This document shows, piece by piece, positions 30,907 through 44,300 of a stretch of 64,000 nucleotides of DNA (positions are counted from its first letter, which is position 1; every line of letters starts with the position of its first letter). This DNA comes from Myrica gale. Lineage: Eukaryota; Streptophyta; Magnoliopsida; Fagales; Myricaceae. The notes below the pieces were generated by a model that saw only the letters and a program-made list of their open reading frames with translations, was not told the origin of the DNA and made no database searches. The stretch spans positions 17,693,752 to 17,757,751 of the forward strand of contig OZ005619.1 in assembly GCA_963930655.1 (NCBI GenBank). Reading direction: 5' to 3'. Both the position numbers and the translations under genes were made by a program.

Positions 30907-32150
30907 ATTGCCGCAGCTGCTTGTCGTGGAAGTTGTATGATTTTATTTTGAATTAATTATACTTTGCACTAAGTAGTTTCAATTTTTACATATTTTCGGT
31001 GATGTTTTATTGTAAAATTTTGAGTTGGTAAAAATTTTGGAGTGTTAGAGTTATGAAAAAAAAAGATTATTGAATGAATTTTTAATATTTATTTTGAGTT
31101 AAAAGTGATGATTTGACGGAAAATTAATAATTTTATGAAGTTATTTTATTGGAGTGAAAATTTTGGAGGTCCAAAGGCTATGTTTGAATTGATCTCAACA
31201 AATATTCAAAAAAAATTTACAATAACTTTTTCATCAATTTCAATACATTTTCACCAATTTCAATAATTTTTTACAAATTCTAACAACTTTTAACAAACTT
31301 CAACAATTTTGCAACCAAACCTCTCAAGTTTTAGATTTCTCGATTTACACCTCTTTCAATCATGTGTTCTACACGAATACACGTAGCTCATTTATCTATT
31401 TTATCCTTTATATTTAAAAATAATTAATTATATTTTATACCCGAAGAGGTTGACACTTTTATTTGAAAAAATGCATATCTAATGGCTTTGATGTCTTTAA
31501 CCCATGGATCCAAACCCGTAGTAAGATTTCGGGTATCCATTCATTATTTGAGTTCTCAAAATAATTTTCTCCCCGAATTTTTTAAATAATATGTTTTTTT
31601 TCATTAAAATTTCTAAATTTTAATCATCTTGCATTATTTCTCATTTATACAATTAATATGTTGTATCTTGCGAATACATTATGGGTGGAACAGTAAATGC
31701 AGAATTATGAACGTGGGACAGGAAATGCTTTCTTCTTCATTTTGCTTTGTCGTATTCTAAGATTTTTTTTTTTTCGTAGTCTAAGATTTCAAATACAATT
31801 GATGCGAGCTCAGAGCTTGAAAAGCCACTGCTTACTATTATCGACGACGTTTCTAGAACCAGAAACATTTTGTGCTGCTTTCTAAACCGTACTCTACGGG
31901 ATTGAAGACCAATTGACCCCCGAGTTGGGCTTATACGTCCGGAATTAACAAAGTTGAAGATAACGGAGAGAATAAAAGTTCCTCGTCTTAATTCTATTGT
32001 CGGTGGTAAGGCTGTTCAGCCCACCGACGATGAGCGGTTAAACCACCATTGCCTAAGTATTTTTCAGCTTATAGTAGGATTCGATATTATGATCTTGCAT
32101 ATTTTTCCATCATCCTCCTTTATTTTCAATACAAATTGCTTATGAGTGTG
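30907..32150. other. AT-rich intergenic DNA with MITE-like words
   Basis: No gene is seen. Segments at about 31000-31190 (aaaattttggag twice) and 31200-31320 (caatttcaataa, acaacttttaacaaa) use the same vocabulary as the Tourist-like MITEs elsewhere in the window and may be decayed copies, but I could not define ends or target duplications. Confidence 0.4.
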
Positions 32151-35090
32151 ATTTTCTTTGTAAGTGTGTTAAACATATAGACTGATTTTATCCTGACTCG
32201 GGTAGTACCCAACCAGAGCGTAATTAAGATTTCGGGTACCTGGGATGATAAGGGGCAAGCCTGTAATTACTGGGGAGTAGGTATGGCAAGCGCTTGAGTT
32301 CCCGGGGAAAATCCCGATAAGACGTATGCCAAGGATGTCTGGGTATTTGGGAGACCCGGGATGATTCAGTGATGAATTCCTGGGGTAGCCGAGAATTGCA
32401 CTCCCGGGATCATCGAGAGCTGGACTCTCGGGATGACCAAGACCTGGATCGGGATGCTCTAAACCTAAATTTGCTGGTGTGTTGAGCCCTGGATCCTGGG
32501 TGCGCTGAGCCCTGTATACTCGGGATGACTGGGGAAAATGCCCAGGGTATTTGGATAAAGGCCCTGTATGCTCGGTCTTATTTTCATGCTATCTTTTCTA
32601 CATGTCTTAACCATATGGTGTCCATTAAATGCATTCTTATCATTTTTTACCTGGTCGCCTAGATGAAGCTTGGTCATTGGCTCATATATTAAATTTCTCC
32701 TTGTTAAAAGATACGTGAGACATGAATTTACAAATCACTTTCTAATGATTGTCTAGCCCTATCTTAGGGTGTGTAGACATGAATTTACAAATCACTTTCT
32801 AATGATTGTTTATGATTGGTTTGTTGAATTTGAAAGGTTTAAGTTCGGTTATTTCTAGTTTGTGCATGTTTGATCTATGAGTTGAAAAATGTAACGATGG
32901 AATTGATTGATGAAATGGGGTCACGACAGTGCCCTAAGAATGCTTAAAGCGAGAAAGAAAAAAGGTCACGAACTGACAAATGAAAGAAAAGGCCTAAAAA
33001 TGGTACACATGGGAGCACTTTAATTCTAATAAAAATAGCAAGAATATGGTGCTCATGTGTTCATTTATTACGTGACTTTTATTTTGATCTTGTGTTCCTC
33101 ACTGATATGCTCTGCTTGTATTAACATGTGTAAGAGTGAGCTAGTTTTACATTACATGGGATTTGGTAGTAGTGGGAAAAATGCTTTTGGGGTCACGACT
33201 TATAATAGAATGATGAGTCCAGGGAGTTTTGTTCTTTATTTTGGAATAATCACATGCATGTATGAGAAATAATGAGGGAAATAAAAAAAAATAAGTACAT
33301 GAGCTGAATATACTGACCTAGCCGGGCCCTAGGATCCTTGAACATCAGTCCTTAGTGGGTTTAGAAAAACAACCAAGCCTCATAAGTTGTTGAACTTGCC
33401 TATTTCAGTATGTTATGCTTATAGCGTAGTTCTGATGACTTGACTATTTGCTACTCTTCACATTTTCATATCTAAAACATGTTGTGATTATAGTATTTCA
33501 GTTGTGATGACTTAAATGTTATAGTACACGAACATCACATGAAATGGAAAAATGAGGGCTTTTTAGTGAAAACCTCTTGTTGTCTAAAACTTCCCCATGA
33601 AATCCTAGGATTTTTGGCTTGAAAATTTGTGTACATGTAATATATGGTCACATTAGGTCACATAAAAAATTTCAGGTTAATCTGAGGTCGGGAAAGGTCG
33701 AAAATGCTCCTGAAGGTCTCTAAGGGGCATTTTCGGTATTCTGGAAAATCGAAGGGTAAAAGGATTCAAATAGAAAAAATGGGCTTATGTTTGTGTAGAG
33801 TAGATAAAAAGAATATATGTGTAAAAATTTGAGCTCAAGCCGACCTGTTTATAGGGTATAAATCACACGACTCGTTAAGGTCCACAAATGGACCTTTAAG
33901 CCCGATGGCCTTAGGGGCTCTTTTGGCCCACGAGACCCAAACAGTACACAATTACACTTGAAATGAAAAGAAGAAAGCTTGAAGTTCATTAATTCTCTTG
34001 GAATATTATGAATACCATGGTTCGGTATGAAGTTATGAATCGATGAATACATGATGAATCATGAATTATGATTATGTGTTGCAATATTTATGCGAATGAA
34101 TGAGCATCAATGGTTCTATTCATATCACGAATCATTAAGTGGACCAAGATCAGGGAATGGAAATCGAATGTACCCGATGTGTTTTCCGTAACTATGAGTG
34201 ACGGTACCGTTCACTAAGGGGAGAATGCAACTCACCGCTATGAGAAAAAGGGTGAACTCCTAATGCTAATGGGGCAAATTGCCTACTATGAAAGGGTCCT
34301 GGTGCAGTTGACACGGGACAAATCCTGGAGGAGAGGAGGGACGCATAACCCAACTCTGGGGCTGAACAGAGCAGGCGGTAGAAACACCTCAACCCCAAAA
34401 AGGAATGGATAGAAATTGGGTGCACAACATCATCTCATTATATGTGCATCGATATATGTATTGATTGTATGAAAGCATGCATACTCTTAACGTATCATAC
34501 TGTCATATGTTATGTATTGTCATGTCTCTACATGCTTTTTATTGTTATGATTGTCATGTCCCCTCCCCGACTTTACTGAGTCCGTATGACTCACCCCGTC
34601 TTTTGTATTGTTTGTTTGTACTCAAATGCTTTTAACAGGAGATGAAACTGTGGCAAGGAGTAGGCATGTTCCGTTTTCTTTTTATTTCAATTTTACCCAG
34701 ATTGTATTTCAAACGGTTTTATTTTGTGGACATCTCGGTTGTAAAGGCTTTGTGAGCATCGATAGGCTTACCTTTTTGTTAACTAGTCTTTTGTTGTAGT
34801 CCTCAGAAGGACGCTTTTGGGTTTTACTAAGCTTAATTTTTATCTCACTTTTCCCCAACGCTTATTTCACTAAAGATAGTAGTGCATCTTTGCAAAAACC
34901 TGTACTAAAACTCTAACTATTTTTGTGACCCCTGTGGTTACCCTTTTTATTTATAAATCTTCGTCTGAGCTTTTTCCCAAAGGCAATTTAGACTTCCATC
35001 AGCAAGTTGGTTCGTGCCATAATCCTCGTTTTATGTGCATACTAATACTTTAAGTGAGCCTATGGATAAGTACGAGCACGGAGCGTGACA
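32150..35090 (+). mobile_element. Probable old LTR-retrotransposon fossil (solo LTR or fragment)
   Basis: A roughly 2.9-kb region with no gag-pol coding capacity. It has features reminiscent of long plant Gypsy-type LTRs: a pactagactcaccccg-like stretch near 34570-34600 (cgtatgactcaccccg) followed by an acaggagatgaaac segment, and an end in gcgtgaca at 35090. The left boundary is a guess and no target duplication was found. It looks broken and old. Family assignment to Gypsy is tentative. Confidence 0.33.
32718..32809. repeat. 35-bp direct repeat, period 57 bp
   Basis: The segment agacatgaatttacaaatca, continuing through ctttctaatgattgt, occurs at 32718-32752 and again at 32775-32809 without visible difference. 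The near-identity implies a recent local duplication within an otherwise old-looking region. Confidence 0.85.
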
Positions 35091-36197
35091 CCACCCCTAA
35101 TCGGTGGCACGATTTTGCGAAAAACATGGTTTTTATACTTTGTTGGTTAATCGAGGATAAAAAACTTTTTACTTTATTTTTTATTAGTTTTAACGGTCAA
35201 TTTAATTGGAATGTGCAAATTGTCCAAGAGCGAAATTTAAAGGGTTCAATGTCATGAAATTGAAAGATGTGATGCAAAGTATATTTTTACTGTGTTTTTT
35301 TTCGATGATTACAAAAATGTGTTAAGGTATATTTTTTTTTGTGATAATGGTAGGCTTGAAAGAGAAATATTTCTTATTTAGAAAAAAAATGCTTGAAAAT
35401 AAGATTTTTGTGATAATAGTTTTCATGGATTTTTGTAAAAAAAAATGATTGATTTATGGTTATTTTTCTAATAAATTGAGGCAAGTGATTAGATAAGAAA
35501 TTTTATTGAATATTTCAGTATTTATTGTGAAAAAATAATATTTGAATTAGTTCAAAATATTAAACAAATATAACCCTCGAGTCTTATAATTCGAATAGGC
35601 ATTGCATCATGCATTTTATGGATTGTGTTGAAATGCTATAAGACCATTGTGTTTTATCTCTAAATTGAATAATCAAATTACAAACAATCAAAAAATAATA
35701 TTTTAATCCATCCATTAAATATGACCATAAAGATAAAAATAATTATTTTACTCAGATCATCTATCTATTCACTTTTTCATTAATTTCAATAAAATTATAA
35801 AATTTTCCACCAGCAGGTATATTAAAAAATTTCACTACCTTTTTTTTTTTACAAAATCTAATAAAACTCCATTTACCTTAATTTTCACAAAACACTACTA
35901 AAATTCTCTAAAAATCACGAAATGCAAACATGACATAAAAGAATGCTCGAGATGTAAATTTTCCTCTCATTTATATTCAACAGACTATATTTTAAGGTAA
36001 TGATAATATATAATAATAAAATAACTAACAACTTAAAACATATAGTTACAAACATTAATGCCAAAAAAAAGTTATATTTCTATAACTTGCCTTTATTTGG
36101 ATGGATGTTGATTTTTTTTGAAGATAGCGTAGATTTTATTAAAATTTATAAAAAAAAATAAGTTGAAATTTATAAAAACTTGTGTTGGTGAAAACTA
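35091..36197. other. AT-rich intergenic DNA, no gene
   Basis: Long A- and T-rich stretches with no recognisable coding sequence. The segment 35700-35940 contains words like acaaaatctaataaaactcc that recall the Tourist-like MITEs, but no inverted ends were defined. Confidence 0.45.
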
Positions 36198-36335
36198 GGT
36201 TGCGTTTGTTTGACCATAATTTTAAACAAAAGAAATACACTTCAAACTTTTCACAAACCTTAATAAATTTAAATATTCAAAAGATTCTCAAAATTTTAAG
36301 AATATTTCTTAAAATTTCGGTAAACAAACACCGCC
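36198..36335. mobile_element. Tourist/Harbinger-like MITE, degenerate TSD
   Basis: A 138-bp element. Left end ggttgcgtttgtttgacc matches the inverse of the right end (ggcggtgtttgtttaccg read on the minus strand). The flanking triplets are cta and taa, so the 3-bp target duplication is imperfect. The left end is nearly the same as that of the copy at 60400-60591 (ggttgcgtttg), placing both in one family. Confidence 0.6.
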
Positions 36336-36951
36336 TAAACTTTTTATCTTTTTTTTTTCTAGATAATTAAAACTAAACTTTTGGTCAATAACATCGACAT
36401 GTACTTCTATGTATTAGTTATCTCAATCTCTTGCTTTTAAACTTCAAAATAATAATTAATCTTTAGAAAAAAACATACATTATAGAGTCTCAAATATCTT
36501 TGAAAAAGATCCTTATCCAGTATTGTACGTTATGATACCCGAATAAAAAAGAGAATATTTCGTTTTAAAAATGATAGATGATGGAAGACTATTCATTCAC
36601 TTGTCACGATCCTAGAGAAACATTGGACGTCTCAAGTTTTGCAAGTGTCGAACATCAAGAGCTTCTGGCATAAGAATGTAAATTATCAACGAGGATAATG
36701 CTCTAATAAAAACAAAAAATTAATATTTTTCTTTTTAACTCGCTTTAGTCTTTTTTTTACTCATTGTCTAACAGATAATATTGTCGTCTAAATTTAGCAT
36801 ATTCCCAAAGCTATCACGCAAAGGTGACAGCCTGGTTTTAAGTTCAATTGTTTGACCCAAAAATATATTTTAATCGTTTAATATGTCTGAGATAAATAGT
36901 TATTTTCCTAGACTTGTCTAATTTTTTCCAATGAAACCTTTTTAACACTTA

Positions 36952-37212
36952 GGCCATGTTCGGTTTTTCAAGAATTTTAGGATTTTTTAGAATCTTATAA
37001 TTCTAAAACCGAACATATTTTTTTAACATCACCTAAAAACAACTTCTGCACATATATCAATAAAATTTAACATATTTTAAATTTTTTCAAAAACACTTCA
37101 AATTCTCAAAATTTTATCTAACCGAACATTCACATATATCAATAAAGTTTAATATATACTAAAAATTTTCAAAATACTTCAAATTCTCTAAATTTCATCT
37201 GACCGAACATCC
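36952..37212. mobile_element. Tourist/Harbinger-like MITE with TTA TSD
   Basis: A 261-bp element beginning ggccatgttcggttttt and ending ctgaccgaacatcc, whose inverse is ggatgttcggtcag. It is flanked by TTA at 36949-36951 and 37213-37215, the Harbinger target triplet. A shorter internal inverted copy of the same end (aaaccgaacat near 37005-37016, ctaaccgaacattc near 37119) suggests an internal duplication of the terminus. Confidence 0.7.
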
Positions 37213-38343
37213 TTAAACAAGACACATGCTTACACATTTTTTTTTTAATCTTTTCTCGCGGAACCATATGGTCAGAATTGGACTCTTCCACGTCTCTTTA
37301 CTATTTTTATTTTTATTTTTTTAAAAGGACAAATACTTCCTTGTACATAATAAAAAAATAAAAACTATAATTATGGGATAGAGATATATTTTTATTTTCT
37401 CTCAATTTTAATGATAAAATAGGGCACCTTAATCATTTAGGAGATATCTAATTTGAGGAAATTTGTATAGTTAAGTTGTACGCCTCAATTATTTTCAGTC
37501 TTAGAAATATATAAAATAGAGTGGGAATATATTTTGTTATTTATATAATATAGGTTTTATTCGAATATTTTTTGTTAAGTTTAATGATTTATTTAATTAG
37601 ATGAAACAAATCCTTTTCTTCTCCGTCGCTCCCACTTAAAGTAGCCGCACGTGTCGATAGTTAACGATAAAAGTTCATTAATGTCCCACGCCGGCCGAGA
37701 GGGATTTTTACGAGACAACCAGTTACACTCCGCCGTTATTTTTTCGAAAATTGGTGGTAATATTTTTTCATCAGCTTCAAAACGTCCTTTAAAAAAAAAA
37801 AAATCCGCCTGGAATAAAGTTTTTCCATACATCTATTTCTAAGTTTCGTCCTTTTAGGGTTCCAAATCAGACTTGATCGTTCGCACCCTCTCGATTTCCA
37901 CACCCGCTTTTAATTATTATCATTACTATTTTTGTTGTCATTTAGGGTTTCAATCATTTGTCGCCAAGCTCGCCTGCTTGCGTCCTCAAGAGATTTTCAA
38001 ATTGGAAGTCGTTTTGGTGCTCCATTTAGTGGGTTTTTTGCTCGAAAATGTTTGGGTTGCGGGATTTGTGTAACAGCTGATTTCTGGTTGCTTGCATTTG
38101 TGGAGGGCGAGTGGTTGATAAGCTGTGATTAGCGTGTTTAGTTGAAATATTTTATTTTTCTTCTTGTTGGGAAAATTTAAGATTTCTAGGGCTTGATTGC
38201 TGGATTTTGTGATTGGCAGTGCTGAATTGCTGTAAGATTTTGGTTCAATTTGTTATGCGCTAAATAAATAAGCTGGGCTGCCTAGTAAAGTCTATTGCTT
38301 GGAGGTTTTTTTTCGAAATTTAGTTAAACGTACGGGGGGCCGA
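37213..38343 (+). promoter_or_regulatory. SNF4 upstream region and leader
   Basis: About 1.1 kb before the SNF4 ATG. From about 37850 the base composition rises, with gtttcgtccttttagggttcc, typical of a plant 5' leader, so transcription probably starts near 37830-37870. A leader intron is possible but not defined. An A-run lies at 37791-37802. No separate gene is seen. Confidence 0.45.
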
Positions 38344-41300
38344 ATGTTCGGGTCGAACATGGACTCTGGACCGGACGCTGTCGTAGTTCCGGGCACAATG
38401 GTATTCCCGACGCGCTTCGTGTGGAAACATGGGGGAAACAGCGTGTTTCTATGCGGCAATTTCACACAGTGAGTTCTCAAAAAGTGTTCGGTTTTTTGTA
38501 TTTGTTTTCCCATTCAGGATTCCTATGTTTGAAATCTGTTTGGTTTTATGGTTAAGTTAGCTTTAAGTTTACTTTAATTGTATTTGGTTTTACTTAAATT
38601 TTTTTTTTTTTTGGGTGAAGGTGGTCGCAGCTTGTGCCAATGTTGCCAGTGGAGGGATGCGACAATGTGTTTCAGGCCGTGTACGGCTTAATGCCGGGAT
38701 ACTATCAGGTTAGTTGGTGGTTTTGGAATATTAAAGTAAAAGCAGTTGTACTGATTAAATTTTGGTTGCGTCGAGGCAATGCTGGGTAATGGCGATAGCT
38801 GCACCATGAATGCAATGATAATAATATTAAAATTTTCGTGTTTACCATATGATGTATATGGTGAATTTGAAGCTTATGGTAGCAAATTTGTCATTTGTAT
38901 ATTCTGAGATTTATATGAATTTTGAAGCAATGTTTGGTAATAGCTGCAGCTGCACCATTATTTACTGGTCAGATTATATCTGTGTGTTTACCATATGATG
39001 TATAGGGGAATTTGATTACCTTATTAGCACTTGTTTATATGGGACATGTTTGAATCCAACTGAGCAACTGCTTCAAAGATTTGGGTCTGTGTCAATACGC
39101 TTCTTTGGTGGACTGTGGGAATCAAGAGGCAATGAAGTATCAAATGGTTAAAGAAGAAGATTAGCTTGAGGCTGAGAACATAGATATCTATGTAAGGGAA
39201 GCAGATGAAGGAGAAGAACCCCATAGAGGATCGACTTTGTGAAATTGTTCTCTTTTTTTTTGCATCGCAGTCTTCACAGAGATGAAGTTTAAAATTTCTG
39301 GCCCTAAATAACTAGCACTCGTTGTAATTAGTTTAAAATGTTTGTGCTAAAGACAGAATATCCAGAGAGTTAAAGCATGGATTTTGAATCCTGCTTTCTC
39401 CTTCTGTATGAGTGCTTAACAGTCCAAAGGACTAAGCATATGGTATTTGAGCAATGGTTCTGAACCTGTTCTCCTTCACGACATTTAGGATTTTTGATAT
39501 GAAAGGGTGATTAAATTACTTCTGATAAATTCTTTGAAGAAAAGTGCAAGGGTATTATACAAATAGACAGGTTGGCAAGTAGAAGTGAACAGGAGTTTAT
39601 GTTCTGCATTTCCTGTAGGCATCTCAAGAGGTTTAGCTATTTGCATAAATGGATATAAGCTTTCCATATAGTTAGAGCATTGATTTTGAATTGTGCTTTT
39701 GAGTCTTTTGGAGAATAAATAGTATCAAAATATCAAGTTTTGCAGCAACCAAGGTTGTTTGGTTAAATTCTTGGTGATATACAAGTGGAATGGATATCCA
39801 GTGGGTCAGTATTGGTGATAATGGTGTTAAGTAGGAGATTTTTGTCTACCATGGTTCCGAAGTTGAATGTTGTTCATTTTGTCACTCAAAAAGCTATTAA
39901 TATAGCCGTGGTGTTCATTAGGGTAGTTGGTTTTATTACCTCAAAGTGAGTTTCTCAATGGTAATTAGTTCTTTTCTATAGGCATTATGTGCTTGAATCT
40001 GATGAAATGAATGTGCGCCTTATAAACTTGTATCATTTGACTCTTTGAGCAAAAAGTGCTACCATGACTATATTATGCCTAGAATTCTAAGGAAAATGTT
40101 TAACCAATATTCTTGAAGCCATATGAATGCACTTATGTGTGGATTCATTGACATGCAGTACAAGTTTTATGTTGATGGTCAATGGCGATATGATGAGTCC
40201 CAACCTTATGTGACTAGCGAATACGGTGTCGTGAACACTCTTTCTTGGGCTATGGATTACATGGATGTTGATAATGAAGCCTTTCGCCGAATGGTGAGTC
40301 AGTTATCCCTTTAGTTTGACTTGTGGTTTCTTTTCACTCGTTTTGACGTTGTTTTGTTCTGATTTTGTGTGAATTCAGTGTCTTAGCAATTTTGATCTGT
40401 CTGTCTGTGGGGTTCTCTTGAGGAGCTAATATGAACTTCAGTTTTTAATAGTCAACAAATCTGTGCACATTTTGAAACCTAGAAAGCAAGCCTTTTTCAG
40501 TGAATCATGATAATTGTTTGAGAGGTTGAAGTATGAGTGCTTGTTTCCTGGTTAACCATTTTTCAGATAGTCGTACCTTTTCGTATCCTACGTAACATAG
40601 GGGGTTATAACATTGTCATTCAGTTGTGTCTTAATGCTCAGCTTCTTGTCCTCGTAGCATCCGTCTTTCTACTTATCAGTGAAATTGATTTTTCTTTTTT
40701 CTTTCATGTGCTCTATAAATGGATTAGCATGTTGATGTACAATGCAGGCCCGAGTTACAGATGGTCCACTGACCGAGGTGGTGCCAAGTATATCAGATGC
40801 TGATGTACAGGCCTCCCGTCAACGTGTTTCCTTATTTTTGTCTACTCACACTGTCTATGAGTTACTTCCCGAGTCAGGCAAGGTTTGGATGCTTTACCAT
40901 TTGCCTTCATTTGAGACACATTTTATTTTCTATTTAATATTGATAACTGCGAAGTGGTTCCTATCATAATCTAAAAACATCAAGCTTCCAGGTTGTTGCC
41001 TTGGATGTTGATTTGCCTGTGAAGCAAGCATTTCACATACTACATGAGCAGGTATATAGTTTACTTATTTCTTATCTGGGATTATAATTAAGTTGAGGTC
41101 ACTTTTTCCATATGTTGAAGTATTCTCTTCCAAGAAACATGTATTGTCAGATTCAATCCTCTTTCCTTTTTACTTTGTCTACTGAACCAATGTGCGGTGT
41201 TTATCTGATATATGGAAGAGAATCATGGATGTGTTTGAAGTGAATGTTTAAACGTTCTTTAATTAGTATTTTGGTGGTGCTTAGAGATGCGAATCAGACC

Positions 41301-44300
41301 ATGCATTCTTGATTCTTTATGTTTTAGACAGTTGATGCTTAAGGAAAGATCAATGAACTGTCCCATAGGTGGGGAGCTGTTAAAGGCAGGTAGTGGTAGT
41401 GGAGAACCTATTTGGACTCCATTGCAGATTAGATATCCAGTTCCTGAGCAGGGAGACCCTTCTAGGTGGGTGTTGCGTATGGTCTCTTCGTTCCGTCATA
41501 TGGTGGGGGTGTCTTGTAAGGGTTATGAAAGTGAATTGATGGCCTTGTTTGCTGCTTTGGAGAAAGATCGGGTTTCTGTGGGTAGCACCAAATCTCATAG
41601 GTCTGCCGGTAAGCTGTGGAGGGAACTAAAAGGCTTAAAAGTCTAGTATCAACTATGATGGCGGGGACGGAACGTCTCGTCGTTGTAGGACTGGTGGGAG
41701 GGCCTTGATAAATTGTTAATGAAGCCAAGGTTTATCAGTTGGAACGTGAGGGGCCTCAATGAAAGAGGCAAGCGTAGCCGGATCGGGAACTTAGTAAGGG
41801 GGTGGAAACCTGTTTTAGTCTGCCTTCAGGAAACCAAATTTGAGGAGGTTGGGAGGGATGTTGTGCGTAGTTTGTGGGGGGGGGGGGTCCTCATGTGAGG
41901 TGGGTTTGCTTGCCTGCTGTGGGCACGTCGGGGAACCTTGAAGGTGGGGCTAAGTGGGTGTTCTCGGGTGTTTATGGACCCAATGATGATGCTGGGAGGC
42001 GGCTCCTATGGGATGAGTTGGCAGGTGTTTTTTCATGGTGGGGGGCTTCTTGGTGCATTGGGGGGGATTTCAATGTTACTAGGTTTCCTAGTGAGAGGTC
42101 GAGTTTGGGGGTGGGCAGAAGAGGGATGGAGGATTTTTCGGATTTCATCTCCGAGTTTGGTTTGGTGGATTTGCTGCTGGTGGGTGGGTTGTATACTTGG
42201 TCAGATAATCGATCTTCTCAATCTTGGTCGCGGATTGATCGTCTTCTCTTTAGTTCGGATTGGGAGGCGATGTATCCTAATACTATTCAAAGAAGGCTGC
42301 CTCGTATGTATTCTGATCATTTCCCTATTCTGTTGGAGGATGAGTCCTTTGGGGGGGGGGTAAGAAGCCTTTTCGTTTTGAAAATATGTGGCTTAAGGAG
42401 GAAGGGTTTATAGAGAAAGTCAGGGGGTGGTGGGGGAGCTATGAGGTTTCGGGTACACCTAGTTTTATGTTGGATTGCAAGCTTAAGGCGCTGAAACGTG
42501 ATCTTATTGCCTGAAATAAGGATGATTTCGGTAACCTTAGTGTGCGCAAGTCTTTGTTGCTGAATGAGTTAGCATCTTTGGATGTGTTGGATGAAGACGG
42601 ACTCCTTATTAACGAGGGCATGGAAAGGAGGTTGTTGGTCATTCAGGAATTGGATCACATTATTGATTTGGAAGAAGTGAGTTGGAGACAAAAATCTCGG
42701 GCTTTATGGCTAAAGGATGGGGATAGATGCACCAAGTTTTTTCACAGAGTGGCAAACTCTAACAGGAAGTTTAATTCTATCTCCCAGTTGGAGGTAGATG
42801 GGGAGATGATGCATGATCCGAGTGACATTTCGGCTCACATTGTTCAGTTTTACTCTTCTTTATATGTTGAATCTTTTCAGTGGAGACCTTCTCTGGACGG
42901 TTTGGAGTTTGACTCTATTTCAGAGGAAGAGGCGGTTTCGTTGGAGCAACCTTTTGAGGAGGCCGAGGTGGCCAGGGTGGTGCACGACTTAAATGGGGAT
43001 AAAGCTCCAGGTCCGGATGGTTTCACTTTAGCTTTCTACCAGTCTTGTTGGGATGTCATTAAGAAGGATGTGTTGTTGATGTTCAATGAATTTGCTAATC
43101 ATGGTCGCTTTGTCCGTTGTTTGAATGCCTCCTTTCTTGTCCTCATTCCTAAGAAAACGGGCGCGGTTGAGCTGAAAGATTTTAGACCTATCAGTCTTGT
43201 GAGCGGTATTTATAAGATCCTTGCCAAGGTGTTGGCTAACAGGTTGAAGGGTGTGCTGAACAACATTATCTCTCCGTCTCAGAACGCTTTTGTTCGAGGT
43301 AGGCAGATTCTGGATTCGGTGTTGATTGCGAACGAGTGTATTGACTCTCGGTTAAGGTCAGGTGCGCCGGGCATGCTGTGCAAGTTGGACATCCACAAAG
43401 CTTACGATCATGTAAATTGGGATTTTTTGATGTACCTTCTTAGAAGATGTGGGTTTGGAGCTAAGTGGTGCCAGTGGATCTATTATTGTATCTCATCGGT
43501 TAAGTTTTCTGTTCTTGTGAACGGCTCTCCTGAGGGATTTTTCGGTAGCTCTCGTGGTTTAAGGCAGGGTGACCCCTTATCTCCTTTGTTGTTTGTCATT
43601 GTTATGGAGGCATTATCTCGTATGATGGCTCGGATGGATTCGGTTGGTGTCATTCAGGGGTTTAGCGCCTCTGGGGTGAATAGGGAAGGGGTTTGTGTCT
43701 CCCATTTGTTGTTTGCTGACGATACATTGATCTTTTGTGGGGCTGAGGAACATCAGGTTCGTAGTCTCAGATGCTTGCTTCTTTGTTTTGAGGCAGTATC
43801 TGGCTTGAAGGTTAATTTAGCTAAATCAGCGGTGATTCCAGTTGGCCAAGTAAGTAATGTGACGGAGTTGGCCTCCATCTTAGGGTGCAGGGTCTCTAAT
43901 TTACCTATGACGTATTTGGGTCTTCCGGTGGGAGCTCGTTATAAGAATGTTCATATTTGGGATGAGATTTTGGAACGGATGGAAAGACGGTTGGCTGGGT
44001 GGAAGCGTATGTACTTATCAAAGGGAGGTCGTGTTACTTTGATTAAATCTACACTTGCGTGCCTTCCTACGTATTTTCTCTCTCTTTTTCCCCTCCCACA
44101 TAAGGTTGCAGCTAGAATGGAGAAGCTGCAAAGAGATTTCTTGTGGGGTAGTGATGGTGAGGTTCACAAGTTTCATCTTCTTAATTGGAAGGTTGTTTGT
44201 TCTCCTATGGATTGCGGTGGTTTGGGCATTAAAGGTCTCCTCTCGTTCAATAAAGCTTTGTTGGGTAAATGGTTATGGCGATTTGCAACTGAGAGAGATC

